From JAFARZ01 sp035651595 (lineage in GTDB: Bacteria; Actinomycetota; Actinomycetes; Streptosporangiales; Streptosporangiaceae): a DNA stretch of 44,937 nt. Each line of letters begins with the position of its first letter. Within the stretch, counting starts at the first letter, position 1. A model generated the notes under the pieces. That model searched no databases. It worked only from the letters and a program-made list of their open reading frames with translations, and was not told the DNA's origin. Below are positions 9,163 to 17,807 of this stretch, one piece after another. Location of the stretch: positions 1 through 44,937 of the forward strand of contig DASRFJ010000299.1 in assembly GCA_035651595.1 (NCBI GenBank). Reading direction: 5' to 3'. The position numbers and the translations under genes were made by a program.

Positions 9163-10088
9163 TGGAGTTCGCGCTCTACCTGCCGCTCGCGCTGCCGTTG
9201 GTAGCCGGCCTGGCCGCCCGGCCGCTCGCCGAGCGGCTGCCGCCGAGACTCGCCACGTGGCTACTGGCCGGCGGCGCCCTGGTGCTCGCCGGGGCCAGCA
9301 CCGCGGCGCTCTGCCTGCTGGTGCTGACCGCGGTGATCCGCATCCCGCTGGTCGATGTCGCCGGCGGAATGTCCGAGCCGGTGATACGCCGCCTCGATCC
9401 GGCGTCGCTGCCGGTCGCGCTCGTCGCCGCGGTGCTGCTGGCCGCGGCCCTGGCCGCGGCGGGCCTCGCGCTGTGGCGACGGGGCGGCGCCCTGGTCGCG
9501 GCGGGCCGCGAGGCTCGGCGGCTGCCCGGCCGGCGGCAGGTCGTGATCGTCCAGGATCCGGCCGCCGACGCGTACACGCTGCCGGGCTGGCCGTGCCGAG
9601 TCGTGATCACGTCCGGCATGCTTGTCGCCCTCAGCCACGCCGAACGCCGGGTCTTGCTCGCCCACGAGCGCGCGCACGCGTCCGGCCTGCATTACCTGTT
9701 CGGCACCGCCTCGCGGCTGGCCGCCGCGCTGAACCCGCTGCTGCGGCCGGTGGCGGGTGCCGTCGGCTACACGCTGGAGCGCTGGGCGGACGAAAGCGCC
9801 GCGACCGCTACCGGCGACCGGCCGCTGGCCGCGCGCGCCCTCGCGCACGCCGCACTCGCCTCGGCCGGCGGGCCGGTGCGTCCCCCGGCCATGGCGCTGC
9901 ACGCGATCGGCAGCCCTGGTCCAGTGCCGCGCCGGATGGCGGCGCTGCTCCGCCCGCCGCCCCGGCCCCGCGTGCTGCTGGTGTCGGCGGCCGCCCTGCT
10001 GGTGATCGTGGCGGGCGCGTCCGCTCTTGTCGCCGCCAGCGACTTGCATGGCCTGCTCGAATACGCTCAGGCGGCCTGGACCGCCTGA
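9162..10088 (+). CDS. M56-family membrane metallopeptidase (BlaR1-like, no sensor domain)
   Basis: 308 residues with hydrophobic segments at about 5-60, 75-110 and 275-300, and a zinc-peptidase motif HERAH at residues 168-172 (AHERAHASGLHYLF) followed by the downstream acidic residue in ERWADESA. It lacks the extracellular penicillin-binding domain of BlaR1, as do most actinobacterial BlaI-linked M56 proteins. It overlaps blaI by one base and should relieve BlaI repression by proteolysis in response to an unknown envelope or redox signal. The genes it controls cannot be read from here. Confidence 0.9.
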   Translation: MEFALYLPLALPLVAGLAARPLAERLPPRLATWLLAGGALVLAGASTAALCLLVLTAVIRIPLVDVAGGMSEPVIRRLDPASLPVALVAAVLLAAALAAAGLALWRRGGALVAAGREARRLPGRRQVVIVQDPAADAYTLPGWPCRVVITSGMLVALSHAERRVLLAHERAHASGLHYLFGTASRLAAALNPLLRPVAGAVGYTLERWADESAATATGDRPLAARALAHAALASAGGPVRPPAMALHAIGSPGPVPRRMAALLRPPPRPRVLLVSAAALLVIVAGASALVAASDLHGLLEYAQAAWTA

Positions 10089-10184
10089 GCTTCAGCGGGG
10101 TTCATTTCTTTCCGACTTATTACGGGACGAACCAAGCTGAACCATCGCCATCTCCGCACACGTAAACCTGAATGTGGCCATCGA

Positions 10185-10251
10185 GCGGCCGCCATTGATG
10201 ATCATGAGGTCCCGTGATCGGCTGGCGTCCCTGCTTGCCAATGGCGGCCGC
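10185..10251. repeat. Perfect 13 bp inverted repeat (hairpin)
   Basis: GCGGCCGCCATTG (10185-10197) and its exact complement CAATGGCGGCCGC (10239-10251) enclose a 41-base loop that contains the palindrome ATGATCAT. It lies 97 bases after the M56 peptidase gene and 42 bases before a small gene. It may be a terminator or an RNA structure controlling the small gene. Confidence 0.55.
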
Positions 10252-10292
10252 GGCCGGCCACACCGAGCGGGAAGATCGGGAACGGAAGCGTG

Positions 10293-10511
10293 ATGACAGC
10301 GAGCAACCCAGCCGCCGACCAGTCCGGTACCGGCTGCCCTCCCGCCGTCCTGACCGCCGCGCCCCGGGCGTCGGGGCCCCGGGCGTCTGGCAGGGCGTGG
10401 ACGGCGAAATGGGCGACCTCGGACCCGCTCACCGACCCCAACTACTCCCGCTGGCGCCGCGAGCGCTACTCCTGGCTCTACGAGGACGAGGACATCTGGG
10501 CGTCCCTGTAA
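10293..10511 (+). CDS. Small hypothetical protein (72 aa)
   Basis: Not recognised. The N-terminal half is Ala/Pro/Ser-rich and looks disordered; the C-terminal half is aromatic and charged (DPNYSRWRRERYSWLYEDED) and ends in WASL, a pattern that looks selected rather than random. No signal peptide or membrane segment is seen. GAACGGAAG lies before the GTG/ATG pair at 10290-10295, and the ATG at 10293 is taken as start. It stands alone between a hairpin upstream and the large palindromic repeat about 190 bases downstream. Confidence 0.5.
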   Translation: MTASNPAADQSGTGCPPAVLTAAPRASGPRASGRAWTAKWATSDPLTDPNYSRWRRERYSWLYEDEDIWASL

Positions 10512-10702
10512 GCCCTTGGTCAGCTGGAGCGGAACTCCCGCGTTGACAAGGCGTCCTGCGGTAGAAAAGGCGCCAGATGTAAGGGTTCCAGCACAACGTG
10601 CGCTTACGGCGTGTAGCGCTGTGCGCCTGTGACGAGCAGTCGGCCTGGCGCTAACCTGGACATATCGGCGGATTCCGGGCGTCAGGCCGAGCGGGCCGGA
10701 TG

Positions 10703-10749
10703 ATTGCGGACACTTACCCCCCCGATCCGGGGGGGTAAGTGTCCGCAAT
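10703..10749. repeat. Large palindromic repeat, copy 1
   Basis: A perfect inverted repeat: ATTGCGGACACTTA plus seven C (10703-10723), the loop GATCC, then seven G plus TAAGTGTCCGCAAT (10729-10749). A second copy with identical arms is at 29729-29775, where only the last loop base differs (GATCT). Short flanks are also alike: GGAT before and ATTT a base after, in both copies. Here it sits between a plus-strand small gene and a convergent minus-strand gene ending at 10790. It has no T tract on either side, which argues against a plain terminator. Confidence 0.85.
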
Positions 10750-10789
10750 GATTTCCGAGCGCCTGCGCCGAGCCCGCGCGCGGCTCGGT

Positions 10790-11668
10790 TCAGTCCCTGG
10801 TGAGCTGGATGGTCCGCTGTATCGTGCTGGGCGGGATCGGCGTGCACTGGGTCAGCGCCTCGTCCTGGCACAGCATTCCGTCAAGCTGAAGCGGATTGGT
10901 CATCTGGACCGAGATGATCTGCCCGCTGTACCGGTCGACCGTGGTGGTGACGGTGAACGACTCGCATCCCCACAGCGCGACGAACTGCGTTCCCGCCGTC
11001 TGGACGAGCTCGAAATTGTTCGGCACCGAACCGCACACCGGGCTGCTCATGAACGGCGCGGTGAGCTGGAGCCCACCCTGGGGCGGCGGCTGATAGGACG
11101 AGCTGAACGTGGCCTGCCGTTCGGTCAAGCTGGTCAGCGTCGTGGTCAGCTGGATCAGGTCCTGCCCCACCGGCGTGGTGGCGTTGGCGAAATTCCCGGC
11201 CAGCAGCGTGGGGTCAACGAACGAATCGCCGGGCTGGTGCAGCTGGCCGATCCCCACATGATCGCTCAGGCCGACGTAAAACGTGAGCAGGTCGTCCACC
11301 GGGCCCTGCAGCGGGGCCGCGGGTTGCGTAGGTGGCAGGGCCAGACCATTCGGGTCATTCGGGTCGAGCGACAGGTTGTACGCGGGGAACGCCTTGGCCT
11401 GCGCGCTCAGATCCTGGCCGTCGGAGGTCAGCGAGATCCACTTGACCCGCTCGCCGCCGATGCCGTCGTGGATGTAGGACCGCAGCCGCGCCACCGCGGT
11501 GACCGCTGTCCCGTTGTTGTCTTCGGTGTAGGTGTAATGGGTTACCTGCCCGTCGACATAGTGCCGGGCGTAGGTATAAACGGGCGTCGACGAGGCCGAC
11601 GCTGGAGAACTTGTCGCCACGAGTGCGCCTGCGCAGAAAACCATGATCGCCGAGACTGCAATCCTCAC
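10790..11668 (-). CDS. Secreted hypothetical protein
   Basis: 292 residues beginning VRIAVSAIMVFCAGALVATS, a Sec signal peptide with likely cleavage after SPASA (about residue 27). The mature part starts VYTYARHYVDGQVTHYTY and contains four cysteines in its C-terminal half (PVCGSV, LWGCES, GMLCQDE, LTQCTP) that could form two disulfides outside the cell. No known domain is recognised. The GTG at 11668 has GATCGGGG upstream; the long open frame before it is antisense to other genes and was rejected. It is downstream of the DUF1707 gene on the same strand, 122 bases apart, and ends near the palindromic repeat. Confidence 0.75.
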   Translation of the reverse strand: MRIAVSAIMVFCAGALVATSSPASASSTPVYTYARHYVDGQVTHYTYTEDNNGTAVTAVARLRSYIHDGIGGERVKWISLTSDGQDLSAQAKAFPAYNLSLDPNDPNGLALPPTQPAAPLQGPVDDLLTFYVGLSDHVGIGQLHQPGDSFVDPTLLAGNFANATTPVGQDLIQLTTTLTSLTERQATFSSSYQPPPQGGLQLTAPFMSSPVCGSVPNNFELVQTAGTQFVALWGCESFTVTTTVDRYSGQIISVQMTNPLQLDGMLCQDEALTQCTPIPPSTIQRTIQLTRD

Positions 11669-11790
11669 GTTTGCCCCGATCCCGTGTGCGTCTGGCCGTT
11701 GACGGCAGCACTTTACCCCCCGCGGACGGGCAGAAAAACCGCTTTCTACCGACAAAAGATCAATTAACCCGATTTCCGCAGATAGGGCAT

Positions 11791-12270
11791 TCAGCCACGG
11801 TGGAAACGGGCACGTGCCGCGCCCGGGATCGGGCGGCACGGCGCCGAAGGGCCACCCATCACCACCATCGCGGCGAACGCGAGCAAGAAGATGACGAAGA
11901 ACCCGCCCCAGGAGGTCAGGAACGCGGCGGCGGCGCCGGGCAGCAGCACGACGGCGGCGCTGCTCGCGACGACCTTCTTGCTGACCCGTCGCCGGGCCCT
12001 GACGGGCCTGCGGGGCGGCAGCGGCGGCAGCACCGGGAGGGTCAGCCGCGGCCGTGGCGCTGGCGGCGCCGAGCGGATGGCGATGACCACAGTCGTCAGG
12101 TCGGCATAGGTACGCGAGGTGAGCGCCTGACCCAGCCGCCTGTCGAACTCGTCCTTGGCCAGGCGGCCCTGCGCGAACGCGGTCTTCAGCTCGTCGACAA
12201 CCCGGTCCCGGTCCGCATCGGACGCCCGCAGGTGACCCGGTGCCGTCCGGCCTCCAGGTCCTGTGTTCAC
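11791..12270 (-). CDS. DUF1707 (SHOCT-like) membrane protein
   Basis: 159 residues. The N-terminal DUF1707 domain is clear: LRASDADRDRVVDELKTAF, then GRLAKDEFDRRLGQAL and TYADLTTVV (about 16-70). A proline/arginine-rich linker follows, then two hydrophobic segments (about 105-125 and 127-145). DUF1707 is a short helical domain frequent in actinobacterial membrane proteins; its role is not known. The GTG at 12270 is preceded by GGGAGG at good spacing. It is divergent from the LLM oxidoreductase gene, 78 bases apart. Confidence 0.8.
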   Translation of the reverse strand: MNTGPGGRTAPGHLRASDADRDRVVDELKTAFAQGRLAKDEFDRRLGQALTSRTYADLTTVVIAIRSAPPAPRPRLTLPVLPPLPPRRPVRARRRVSKKVVASSAAVVLLPGAAAAFLTSWGGFFVIFLLAFAAMVVMGGPSAPCRPIPGAARARFHRG

Positions 12271-12335
12271 CGGCGCCTCCCAATGCGTCCTATTTGTAAG
12301 CGTAACCCCATCCTGCCCGGCCACGGCGCTACCAC

Positions 12336-12341
12336 TAGGGT
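12336..12341 (+). promoter_or_regulatory. Leaderless -10 box before the LLM oxidoreductase
   Basis: TAGGGT ends seven bases before the ATG at 12349 and no Shine-Dalgarno sequence is present, the layout of actinobacterial leaderless genes. No clear -35 is visible. Confidence 0.4.
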
Positions 12342-12348
12342 GGCGACT

Positions 12349-13260
12349 ATGCCAGCGCCAGACGTCGGTGTCGTACTTCCCAGCATGACCTCCCCGGAGA
12401 AGCTGCCCGGCGACGTCGCGACGGCCGCGCGGCACGCCGAGGACCTCGGCTTCGAGTCGGTGTGGGCGGTCGACCAGCTCATCGCCGGCACTGGCACGCC
12501 GCTGATCGACAGCACGGTCACGCTGGCCGCCGCGGCCGGGGCGACCAGCCGGGTGCGGCTCGGATTCGGGGTGATGATCCTGCCGCTGCACCCTGTCGTG
12601 TGGGTCGCCAAGCAGGTCGCCTCGCTCCAGCACGTGTCCGGCGGCCGGGTGATCCTGGGCGTCGGCGCGGGTGGCGACCGGCATGAGGCGTCCTGGGCCG
12701 CGGCCGGCGTGCCCCGGCGCGAACGCGGGCGCCGGACCGATGCGGCGCTCCGGGTGCTGCCCGGCCTGATCGCCGGGGAGCCCACCCGGATAGACGAAGG
12801 GCCGCCGGTCCGGCTGGCGCCAGGCACCGCGGTCCCGCCTATCCTGGTCGGCGGCATGTCCGAGGCCGCGCTGGTCCGGACCGCGGAGTACGGGGACGGC
12901 TGGTACGCGATGGCGGCGGGCATGGTGCCGACGGGCATCGCTCGCCTGACAGAGCTCGCCGCGGCGCGCGACCGCCCGGTGCCGGAAGTCACCGTGTCGG
13001 TGATGGTCGCGTGCACCGAGGATCCGGCACTGCCCGACGAGGAAACGCTGATCGGAGCCCTTACCGACGTGGACGGCATGTTCGGCATGCCGGCCGAGTA
13101 CGCCCGGGGCGCGGTCGTCCGGGGCGGCCGGGACGAGGTCGCCGCCCAGCTCGCCGACGCGGGCGCGCAGGGCGCGAGCCGCGTGGTCGTGACGTTCGCG
13201 GGCGGCGACTGGCGGCGGCAGGCCGAGCTCCTCGCCGGCGCCCGCGCCGTGCTGAACTGA
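12349..13260 (+). CDS. LLM-class (F420-dependent-type) oxidoreductase
   Basis: 303 residues, a luciferase-like TIM-barrel flavin/F420 enzyme. Family features are LPSMTSPEKLPGDVATAARHAEDLGFESVWAVDQ in pieces near the N-terminus, RVRLGFGVMILPLHPVVWVAKQVASL, and GGRVILGVGAGGDRHE, the usual cofactor-phosphate region. The C-terminal part carries PPILVGGMSEAALVRTAEYGDGWY, typical of LLM proteins. Actinobacterial members usually use F420; FMN use cannot be excluded from sequence. The substrate is unknown. It ends 20 bases before the ileS leader. The open frame continues upstream but the ATG at 12349 gives a normal N-terminus. Confidence 0.9.
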   Translation: MPAPDVGVVLPSMTSPEKLPGDVATAARHAEDLGFESVWAVDQLIAGTGTPLIDSTVTLAAAAGATSRVRLGFGVMILPLHPVVWVAKQVASLQHVSGGRVILGVGAGGDRHEASWAAAGVPRRERGRRTDAALRVLPGLIAGEPTRIDEGPPVRLAPGTAVPPILVGGMSEAALVRTAEYGDGWYAMAAGMVPTGIARLTELAAARDRPVPEVTVSVMVACTEDPALPDEETLIGALTDVDGMFGMPAEYARGAVVRGGRDEVAAQLADAGAQGASRVVVTFAGGDWRRQAELLAGARAVLN

Positions 13261-13280
13261 CATAGAATTACCGCTAGACA

Positions 13281-13460
13281 CAGGCGACGATCCGGCCATC
13301 ACCGGGGAGCCCCCGGAAGAACAGGCACAGCCTCAGTAGAACCGGGCGGGTCCGGCCCGTCACAGCCGGAACCATGAGCGGCCGCCGGCCCGTGCCGGCG
13401 GCAAGCGAGGTGGTACCGCGGTACGCCCGCGCGGGAGCGGGCGCGTCGTCCTCGCAGGGC
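13281..13460 (+). promoter_or_regulatory. ileS T-box riboswitch (translational type)
   Basis: The leader upstream of ileS has the hallmarks of actinobacterial ileS T-boxes. A short Stem I (about 13288-13316) carries the specifier ATC in GGCCATCACCGGGGAGC, matching an isoleucine codon; GGAAGAACAGG follows. The T-box core GAGGTGGTACCGCGG (13407-13421) lies further on. TGGT in its bulge would pair with ACCA of uncharged tRNA-Ile (discriminator A). There is no terminator with a U tract before ileS, so control is probably by freeing the ribosome-binding region. A TAGAAT at 13263-13268 may be the -10 box, without a convincing -35. Confidence 0.9.
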
Positions 13461-13495
13461 AGTACACCAACCGCACCGCGAAGAGACCACCACCG

Positions 13496-16400
13496 ATGGC
13501 TGTTTACCCGCGTCCCCCCGTTGGCACCGCCGACGAGGGCGTCCCCGCCCAGCCCAGCTTTCCTGAGCTGGAGCGAGATGTGCTCGCGTACTGGAAGGAC
13601 AACGACACCTTCCGCGAGTCCGTCGCCGCCCGGTCCGCCGGCGGGGAGTTCGTCTTCTACGACGGCCCGCCGTTCGCGAACGGGTTGCCGCACTACGGAC
13701 ACCTGCTCACCGGCTATGTCAAGGACCTGATCCCGCGCTATCGCACCATGCGCGGGCAGAAGGTGGACCGCCGGTTCGGCTGGGACTGCCACGGCCTGCC
13801 CGCGGAGGTCGAGGCCGAACGCCTGCTCGGCATCTCCGGCAAGGCCGGCATCGTCGCGATGGGCATCGAGAAGTTCAACCAGACCTGCCGCGAATCGGTG
13901 CTGCGCTACACCAAGGACTGGGAGGAGTACGTCACCCGGCAGGCCCGCTGGGTGGACTTCGAGAACGACTACAAGACGCTCGACCTCCCGTACATGGAGA
14001 GCGTCATGTGGGCGTTCAAGCAACTGCACGACAAGGGCCTCGTCTACCAGGGCTTCAAGGTGCTGCCGTACTGCTGGCGGTGCGAAACCCCGCTGTCCAA
14101 CACCGAGCTGCGGATGGACGACGACGTCTACGCCGAGCGCCAGGACCCGTCCGTCACTGTGCGCTTCAAGCTCGAATCCGGGGAATGGCTGCTGGCCTGG
14201 ACCACCACGCCGTGGACGCTGCCGTCCAACCTCGCGGTCGCGGTCGGCGCGGACATCAGGTACGCGGTGGTGGCGCGGCCTGGTAATGCGGAGCGCTACA
14301 TCCTCGCCGAAGACCGGCTGGCCGCCTACGCCGCCGAGCTCGGCGACGCCACCAGGGTGGGCACGGTGACCGGGGCGGAACTCGCCGGACGGAGCTACCT
14401 GCCGCTGTTCCCGTATCTCGCCGGCACCAGCAACGCGTTCCGGGTGATCCTCTCCCCCGAGGTCACCACCGAGGACGGCACGGGCGTGGTGCACATGGCG
14501 CCCGCCTACGGCGAGGCGGACGCGGCGGCGTGCGCCGAGGCCGGGATCCCGACCGTGCTCACCGTGGACGACCACGGCCGGTTCACGAGCATGGTCCCCG
14601 ACTTCGCGGGACAGCACGTCTTCGACGCGAACAAGCCGATCATCGCGCGGCTGCGCGAGGACGGCTCGCTGGTGCGCTCGCAGACGTACACGCACTCCTA
14701 CCCGCACTGCTGGCGGTGCCGTAACCCGCTCATCTACAAGGCGGTGACCAGCTGGTTCGTCGAGGTGACGAAGTTCCGCGACCGGATGGTCGAGCTGAAC
14801 GAGCAGATCACCTGGGTGCCCGAGCACATCAAGCACGGGCAGTTCGGCAAGTGGCTGAGCAACGCGCGGGACTGGTCGATCAGCAGGAACCGGTTCTGGG
14901 GCTCGCCGATCCCGGTGTGGGTGAGCGACGACCCGGCGTACCCCAGGATGGACGTGTACGGTTCGCTGGACGAGCTGGAGCGGGATTTCGGCGTGCGGCC
15001 GACGGACCTGCACCGGCCCGCCATCGACGAGCTGACCCGGCCGAACCCGGACGATCCGACCGGCAAGTCCGTCATGCGCCGGGTTCCCGAGGTGCTCGAC
15101 TGCTGGTTCGAGTCTGGTTCGATGCCGTACGCTCAGGTGCACTACCCGTTCGAAAACCGGGAATGGTTCGACAGCCACTATCCCGGCGACTTCATCGTGG
15201 AGTACATCGGGCAGACCCGCGGCTGGTTCTACACGCTGCACGTGCTGGCGACCGCGCTGTTCGACCGGCCCGCGTTCCGCACCTGCGTGAGCCACGGCAT
15301 CGTGCTCGGCGACGACGGCCAGAAGATGTCCAAGAGCCTGCGCAACTACCCGGACGTGGCCGAGGTGTTCGACACCTACGGCTCGGACGCGATGCGCTGG
15401 TTCCTGATGTCCAGCCCGGTGCTGCGCGGCGGCAACCTGATCGTCACCGAGCAGGGCATCCGCGATTCGGTGCGCCAGGCGATCCTGCCGCTGTGGAACA
15501 GCTACTGCTTCTTCGCGCTGTACGCGAACGCGGAGGACTACGTGGCGAAGTCGTCGGTCGGCAGCGAGAACGTGCTCGACAGGTACATCTTGGCCAAGAC
15601 CCGCGCCGCGGTGACCGAGATCGGTGCCCAGCTCGACGTCAACGGCATCGCGGCCGCCTGCCAGGTGCTGCGCGAGCACCTGGAGCTACTCACGAACTGG
15701 TACATCCGGCGTTCTCGCGCGCGGTTCTGGGCCGGCGACACGGAAGCCCTCGACACGCTGTACACCGTGCTGGAGACCACGTGCCGGGCCGCGGCGCCGA
15801 TGCTGCCGCTGACCACGGAGGCGATCTGGCGCGGCCTGACCGGTGCGCCCAGCGTGCACCTGGCGGACTGGCCCGATGTCGCCGGGTTCGGGAAGGACGA
15901 CGGCCTCGCCGACGCCATGGACCTGGTCCGGGCCACGTGCAGCGCGGCGCTGAGCCTGCGCAAGGCCAGGCAGCTGCGGGTCCGGCTGCCGCTGAGCACG
16001 CTCACCGTGGCGCACCCGGACGCGCGCAGCCTGGCCGAGTTCGCGGACCTGGTGCGCGACGAGGTGAACGTCAAGGACGTGGTGCTGGACACCGACCCGG
16101 CGCGCCTGGGCACGTTCGAACTGGCGGTCAACCCGCGCGTGCTCGGACCGCGGCTCGGCGCCAAGGTGCAGGACGTGATCCGCGCGGTCAAGGCAGGCGA
16201 CTGGACGCAGAACGGCGACGTCGTCACCGCTGCGGGCATCGACCTGGGACCGGACGAATACGAGGTGCGGCTGACCGCCGGCTCGGCCGGCGGGGCCACC
16301 GCAGCGCTGCCCGGGAATGCCGGGCTGATCGCGCTGGACACCGAGGTCACCCCCGAGTTGGCCGCCGAAGGCGTCGCGCGCGACGTCGTCCGGCTCGTGC

Positions 16401-16582
16401 AGCAGGCCAGGCGCGACGCCGGCCTGGACGTTTCCGACCGGATCCGGCTCACGATCGGCGCTGACGAGGCCACGCTCGCCGCGGTCCGTGCGCACGAGGC
16501 GTTCCTCAAGGCGGAGACGCTCACGGTGGAGCTGACATTCTCAGCTGGCGAGAAGACAACGATCGGAGTGACCCCGGCCTGA
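13496..16582 (+). CDS. ileS: Isoleucyl-tRNA synthetase (IleRS2 / eukaryote-like type)
   Basis: 1028 residues; charges tRNA-Ile with isoleucine and edits valine. The signature HYGH (66-69, in PPFANGLPHYGHLL) and KMSKS (610-614) mark a class Ia synthetase. HYGH in place of the usual HIGH, together with the sequence GLPHYGHLLTG, is characteristic of the IleRS2 branch found in eukaryotes, actinobacteria and some others, whose members are generally insensitive to mupirocin. The editing (CP1) domain lies between the two motifs (about 180-400). A C-terminal tRNA-binding region follows; the E. coli-type zinc finger is absent. Regulated by the T-box just upstream. Confidence 0.98.
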   Translation: MAVYPRPPVGTADEGVPAQPSFPELERDVLAYWKDNDTFRESVAARSAGGEFVFYDGPPFANGLPHYGHLLTGYVKDLIPRYRTMRGQKVDRRFGWDCHGLPAEVEAERLLGISGKAGIVAMGIEKFNQTCRESVLRYTKDWEEYVTRQARWVDFENDYKTLDLPYMESVMWAFKQLHDKGLVYQGFKVLPYCWRCETPLSNTELRMDDDVYAERQDPSVTVRFKLESGEWLLAWTTTPWTLPSNLAVAVGADIRYAVVARPGNAERYILAEDRLAAYAAELGDATRVGTVTGAELAGRSYLPLFPYLAGTSNAFRVILSPEVTTEDGTGVVHMAPAYGEADAAACAEAGIPTVLTVDDHGRFTSMVPDFAGQHVFDANKPIIARLREDGSLVRSQTYTHSYPHCWRCRNPLIYKAVTSWFVEVTKFRDRMVELNEQITWVPEHIKHGQFGKWLSNARDWSISRNRFWGSPIPVWVSDDPAYPRMDVYGSLDELERDFGVRPTDLHRPAIDELTRPNPDDPTGKSVMRRVPEVLDCWFESGSMPYAQVHYPFENREWFDSHYPGDFIVEYIGQTRGWFYTLHVLATALFDRPAFRTCVSHGIVLGDDGQKMSKSLRNYPDVAEVFDTYGSDAMRWFLMSSPVLRGGNLIVTEQGIRDSVRQAILPLWNSYCFFALYANAEDYVAKSSVGSENVLDRYILAKTRAAVTEIGAQLDVNGIAAACQVLREHLELLTNWYIRRSRARFWAGDTEALDTLYTVLETTCRAAAPMLPLTTEAIWRGLTGAPSVHLADWPDVAGFGKDDGLADAMDLVRATCSAALSLRKARQLRVRLPLSTLTVAHPDARSLAEFADLVRDEVNVKDVVLDTDPARLGTFELAVNPRVLGPRLGAKVQDVIRAVKAGDWTQNGDVVTAAGIDLGPDEYEVRLTAGSAGGATAALPGNAGLIALDTEVTPELAAEGVARDVVRLVQQARRDAGLDVSDRIRLTIGADEATLAAVRAHEAFLKAETLTVELTFSAGEKTTIGVTPA

Positions 16583-16648
16583 ACCGCCGGACGTTCCGGT
16601 ACGTGCCCCTAGTGGAGGAAGTTTCACTCTGAAGGGAGCAGGGCTGGA

Positions 16649-17749
16649 ATGAAACACTCTAGATGGCTTGCTCTCGCCGGGCTGACCGCAGCGGCTGTAC
16701 TTGCCGCTGCGGTTCCGGCGAACGCTGGGGGATTCCGGGCTTTCGTGGGACCTCTGCATCACACCAAGAAACTGGCGTCCACCGTGCCGTTCAATGGCGA
16801 CGTCAACCCATATGGCGTGGCGGTCGTGCCGCGCACCGCCGGTGACCTGTTCGCCGGCAACATCCTCGTCAGCAACTTCAACAACGCCAAGAACGTGCAG
16901 GGCACCGGCACCACCATCGTCGAGGTCACGCCGTCTGGCCATCACTGGCTGTTCTCGCGGATCAACCCCCACCTGAAGGGCTGCCCTGGGGGCGTCGGAC
17001 TCACCACGGCGCTGACCGTGCTGCGGAGCGGCTGGGTAATCGTCGGCTCGCTGCCCACCAAGGGCGGCAACATCAGCGGATCCGGCTGCCTGATCGTGCT
17101 GGACCGGTTCGGCAACGTCCGTGAGACGTTCACGCACCACGGGATCAACGGGCCGTGGGACATGACGGCGGCGGATTACGGCAACCAGGCCGTGCTGTTC
17201 GTCACCAACGTCCTGAACGGCACCGTTAAGGCGGGTGGCAAGACTGTTGACGGCGGCACGGTCTTGCGGCTGGTGGTGGACGTGCCGCGGTTCGGCTCGC
17301 CGTTCATCGTCGGCTCCCGGGTGGTCGGGTCTGGCTTCGGCGAGAAGACCGATCCGAACGCGCTGGTCATCGGCCCGACCGGGGTAGGCCTCGGCCGAAA
17401 TGGCACGCTCTACGTGGCCGACACGGTGGCGAACCGCATCGCGGCGATACCGGACGCGGTGTTCCGCTTCCACGACGCGGGGACCGGCTTCACCGTCACC
17501 AGGGGCCACCACCTGATGGGTGAACTGGGCCTGGCGGTCGCCCCCAACGGCGACATCCTGACCGTCAACGGCGGCAACGGCTGGCTCGTGGAGACCACGC
17601 CGTTCGGCGCCCAGATCGCCACCAGGCAGCTGGACAAGTCCGGTAACCCGCCGGGCGCCGGTGCGCTGTTCGGCCTGGCCGTCAAGCCCGGCCACCATGC
17701 CGTTTACTACGTAGACGACGCCGACAACACCTTCGACCTGCTGTTCTGA
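16649..17749 (+). CDS. Secreted propeller-like protein
   Basis: 366 residues. Signal peptide MKHSRWLALAGLTAAAVLAA with cleavage near ANAGG (about residue 27). The mature part has recurring strands of the form NPYGVAVVPRTAGDLFAGNI, GNQAVLFVTNVLNG, GRNGTLYVADTVANRIAAI and LGLAVAPNGDILTVNGGNG, a pattern of NHL/SMP-30-like beta-propellers. No catalytic residues are recognised. It probably acts in the cell wall or outside. A Shine-Dalgarno-like GGGAGCAGGG precedes the ATG at 16649. It stands alone, 66 bases after ileS and followed by a strong terminator. Confidence 0.8.
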   Translation: MKHSRWLALAGLTAAAVLAAAVPANAGGFRAFVGPLHHTKKLASTVPFNGDVNPYGVAVVPRTAGDLFAGNILVSNFNNAKNVQGTGTTIVEVTPSGHHWLFSRINPHLKGCPGGVGLTTALTVLRSGWVIVGSLPTKGGNISGSGCLIVLDRFGNVRETFTHHGINGPWDMTAADYGNQAVLFVTNVLNGTVKAGGKTVDGGTVLRLVVDVPRFGSPFIVGSRVVGSGFGEKTDPNALVIGPTGVGLGRNGTLYVADTVANRIAAIPDAVFRFHDAGTGFTVTRGHHLMGELGLAVAPNGDILTVNGGNGWLVETTPFGAQIATRQLDKSGNPPGAGALFGLAVKPGHHAVYYVDDADNTFDLLF

Positions 17750-17757
17750 CCCCGACC

Positions 17758-17807
17758 GATTGCGGGCGCCCCTTCCACCCCCAGGCCGGGCGCCCGCAAT
17801 CCCTTTC
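17758..17807 (+). terminator. Intrinsic terminator after the propeller-like gene
   Basis: GATTGCGGGCGCCC (17758-17771) and its perfect complement GGGCGCCCGCAATC (17788-17801) form a 14 bp stem with a 16-base loop, followed by CCTTTCT. It starts nine bases after the stop codon. Its outer arms share ATTGCGG/CCGCAAT with the large palindromic repeats elsewhere in the window. Confidence 0.85.

Noticed and set aside
8731..10088. Beta-lactam resistance regulon (blaI-blaR1)
   Set aside because: The M56 protein has no penicillin-binding sensor domain and no beta-lactamase gene is in the window.
10543..10567. TTGACA followed by TAGAAA as a promoter for a small RNA ending at palindrome 1
   Set aside because: The spacer is only 13 bases and no other -10 fits; not enough support.
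10703..10749. Ordinary rho-independent terminator
   Set aside because: No T tract on either strand, and the arms and flanks are repeated almost identically 19 kb away.
13274..15679. 801-codon open frame antisense to ileS
   Set aside because: Shadow of ileS; His/Val/Arg-rich with no domain.
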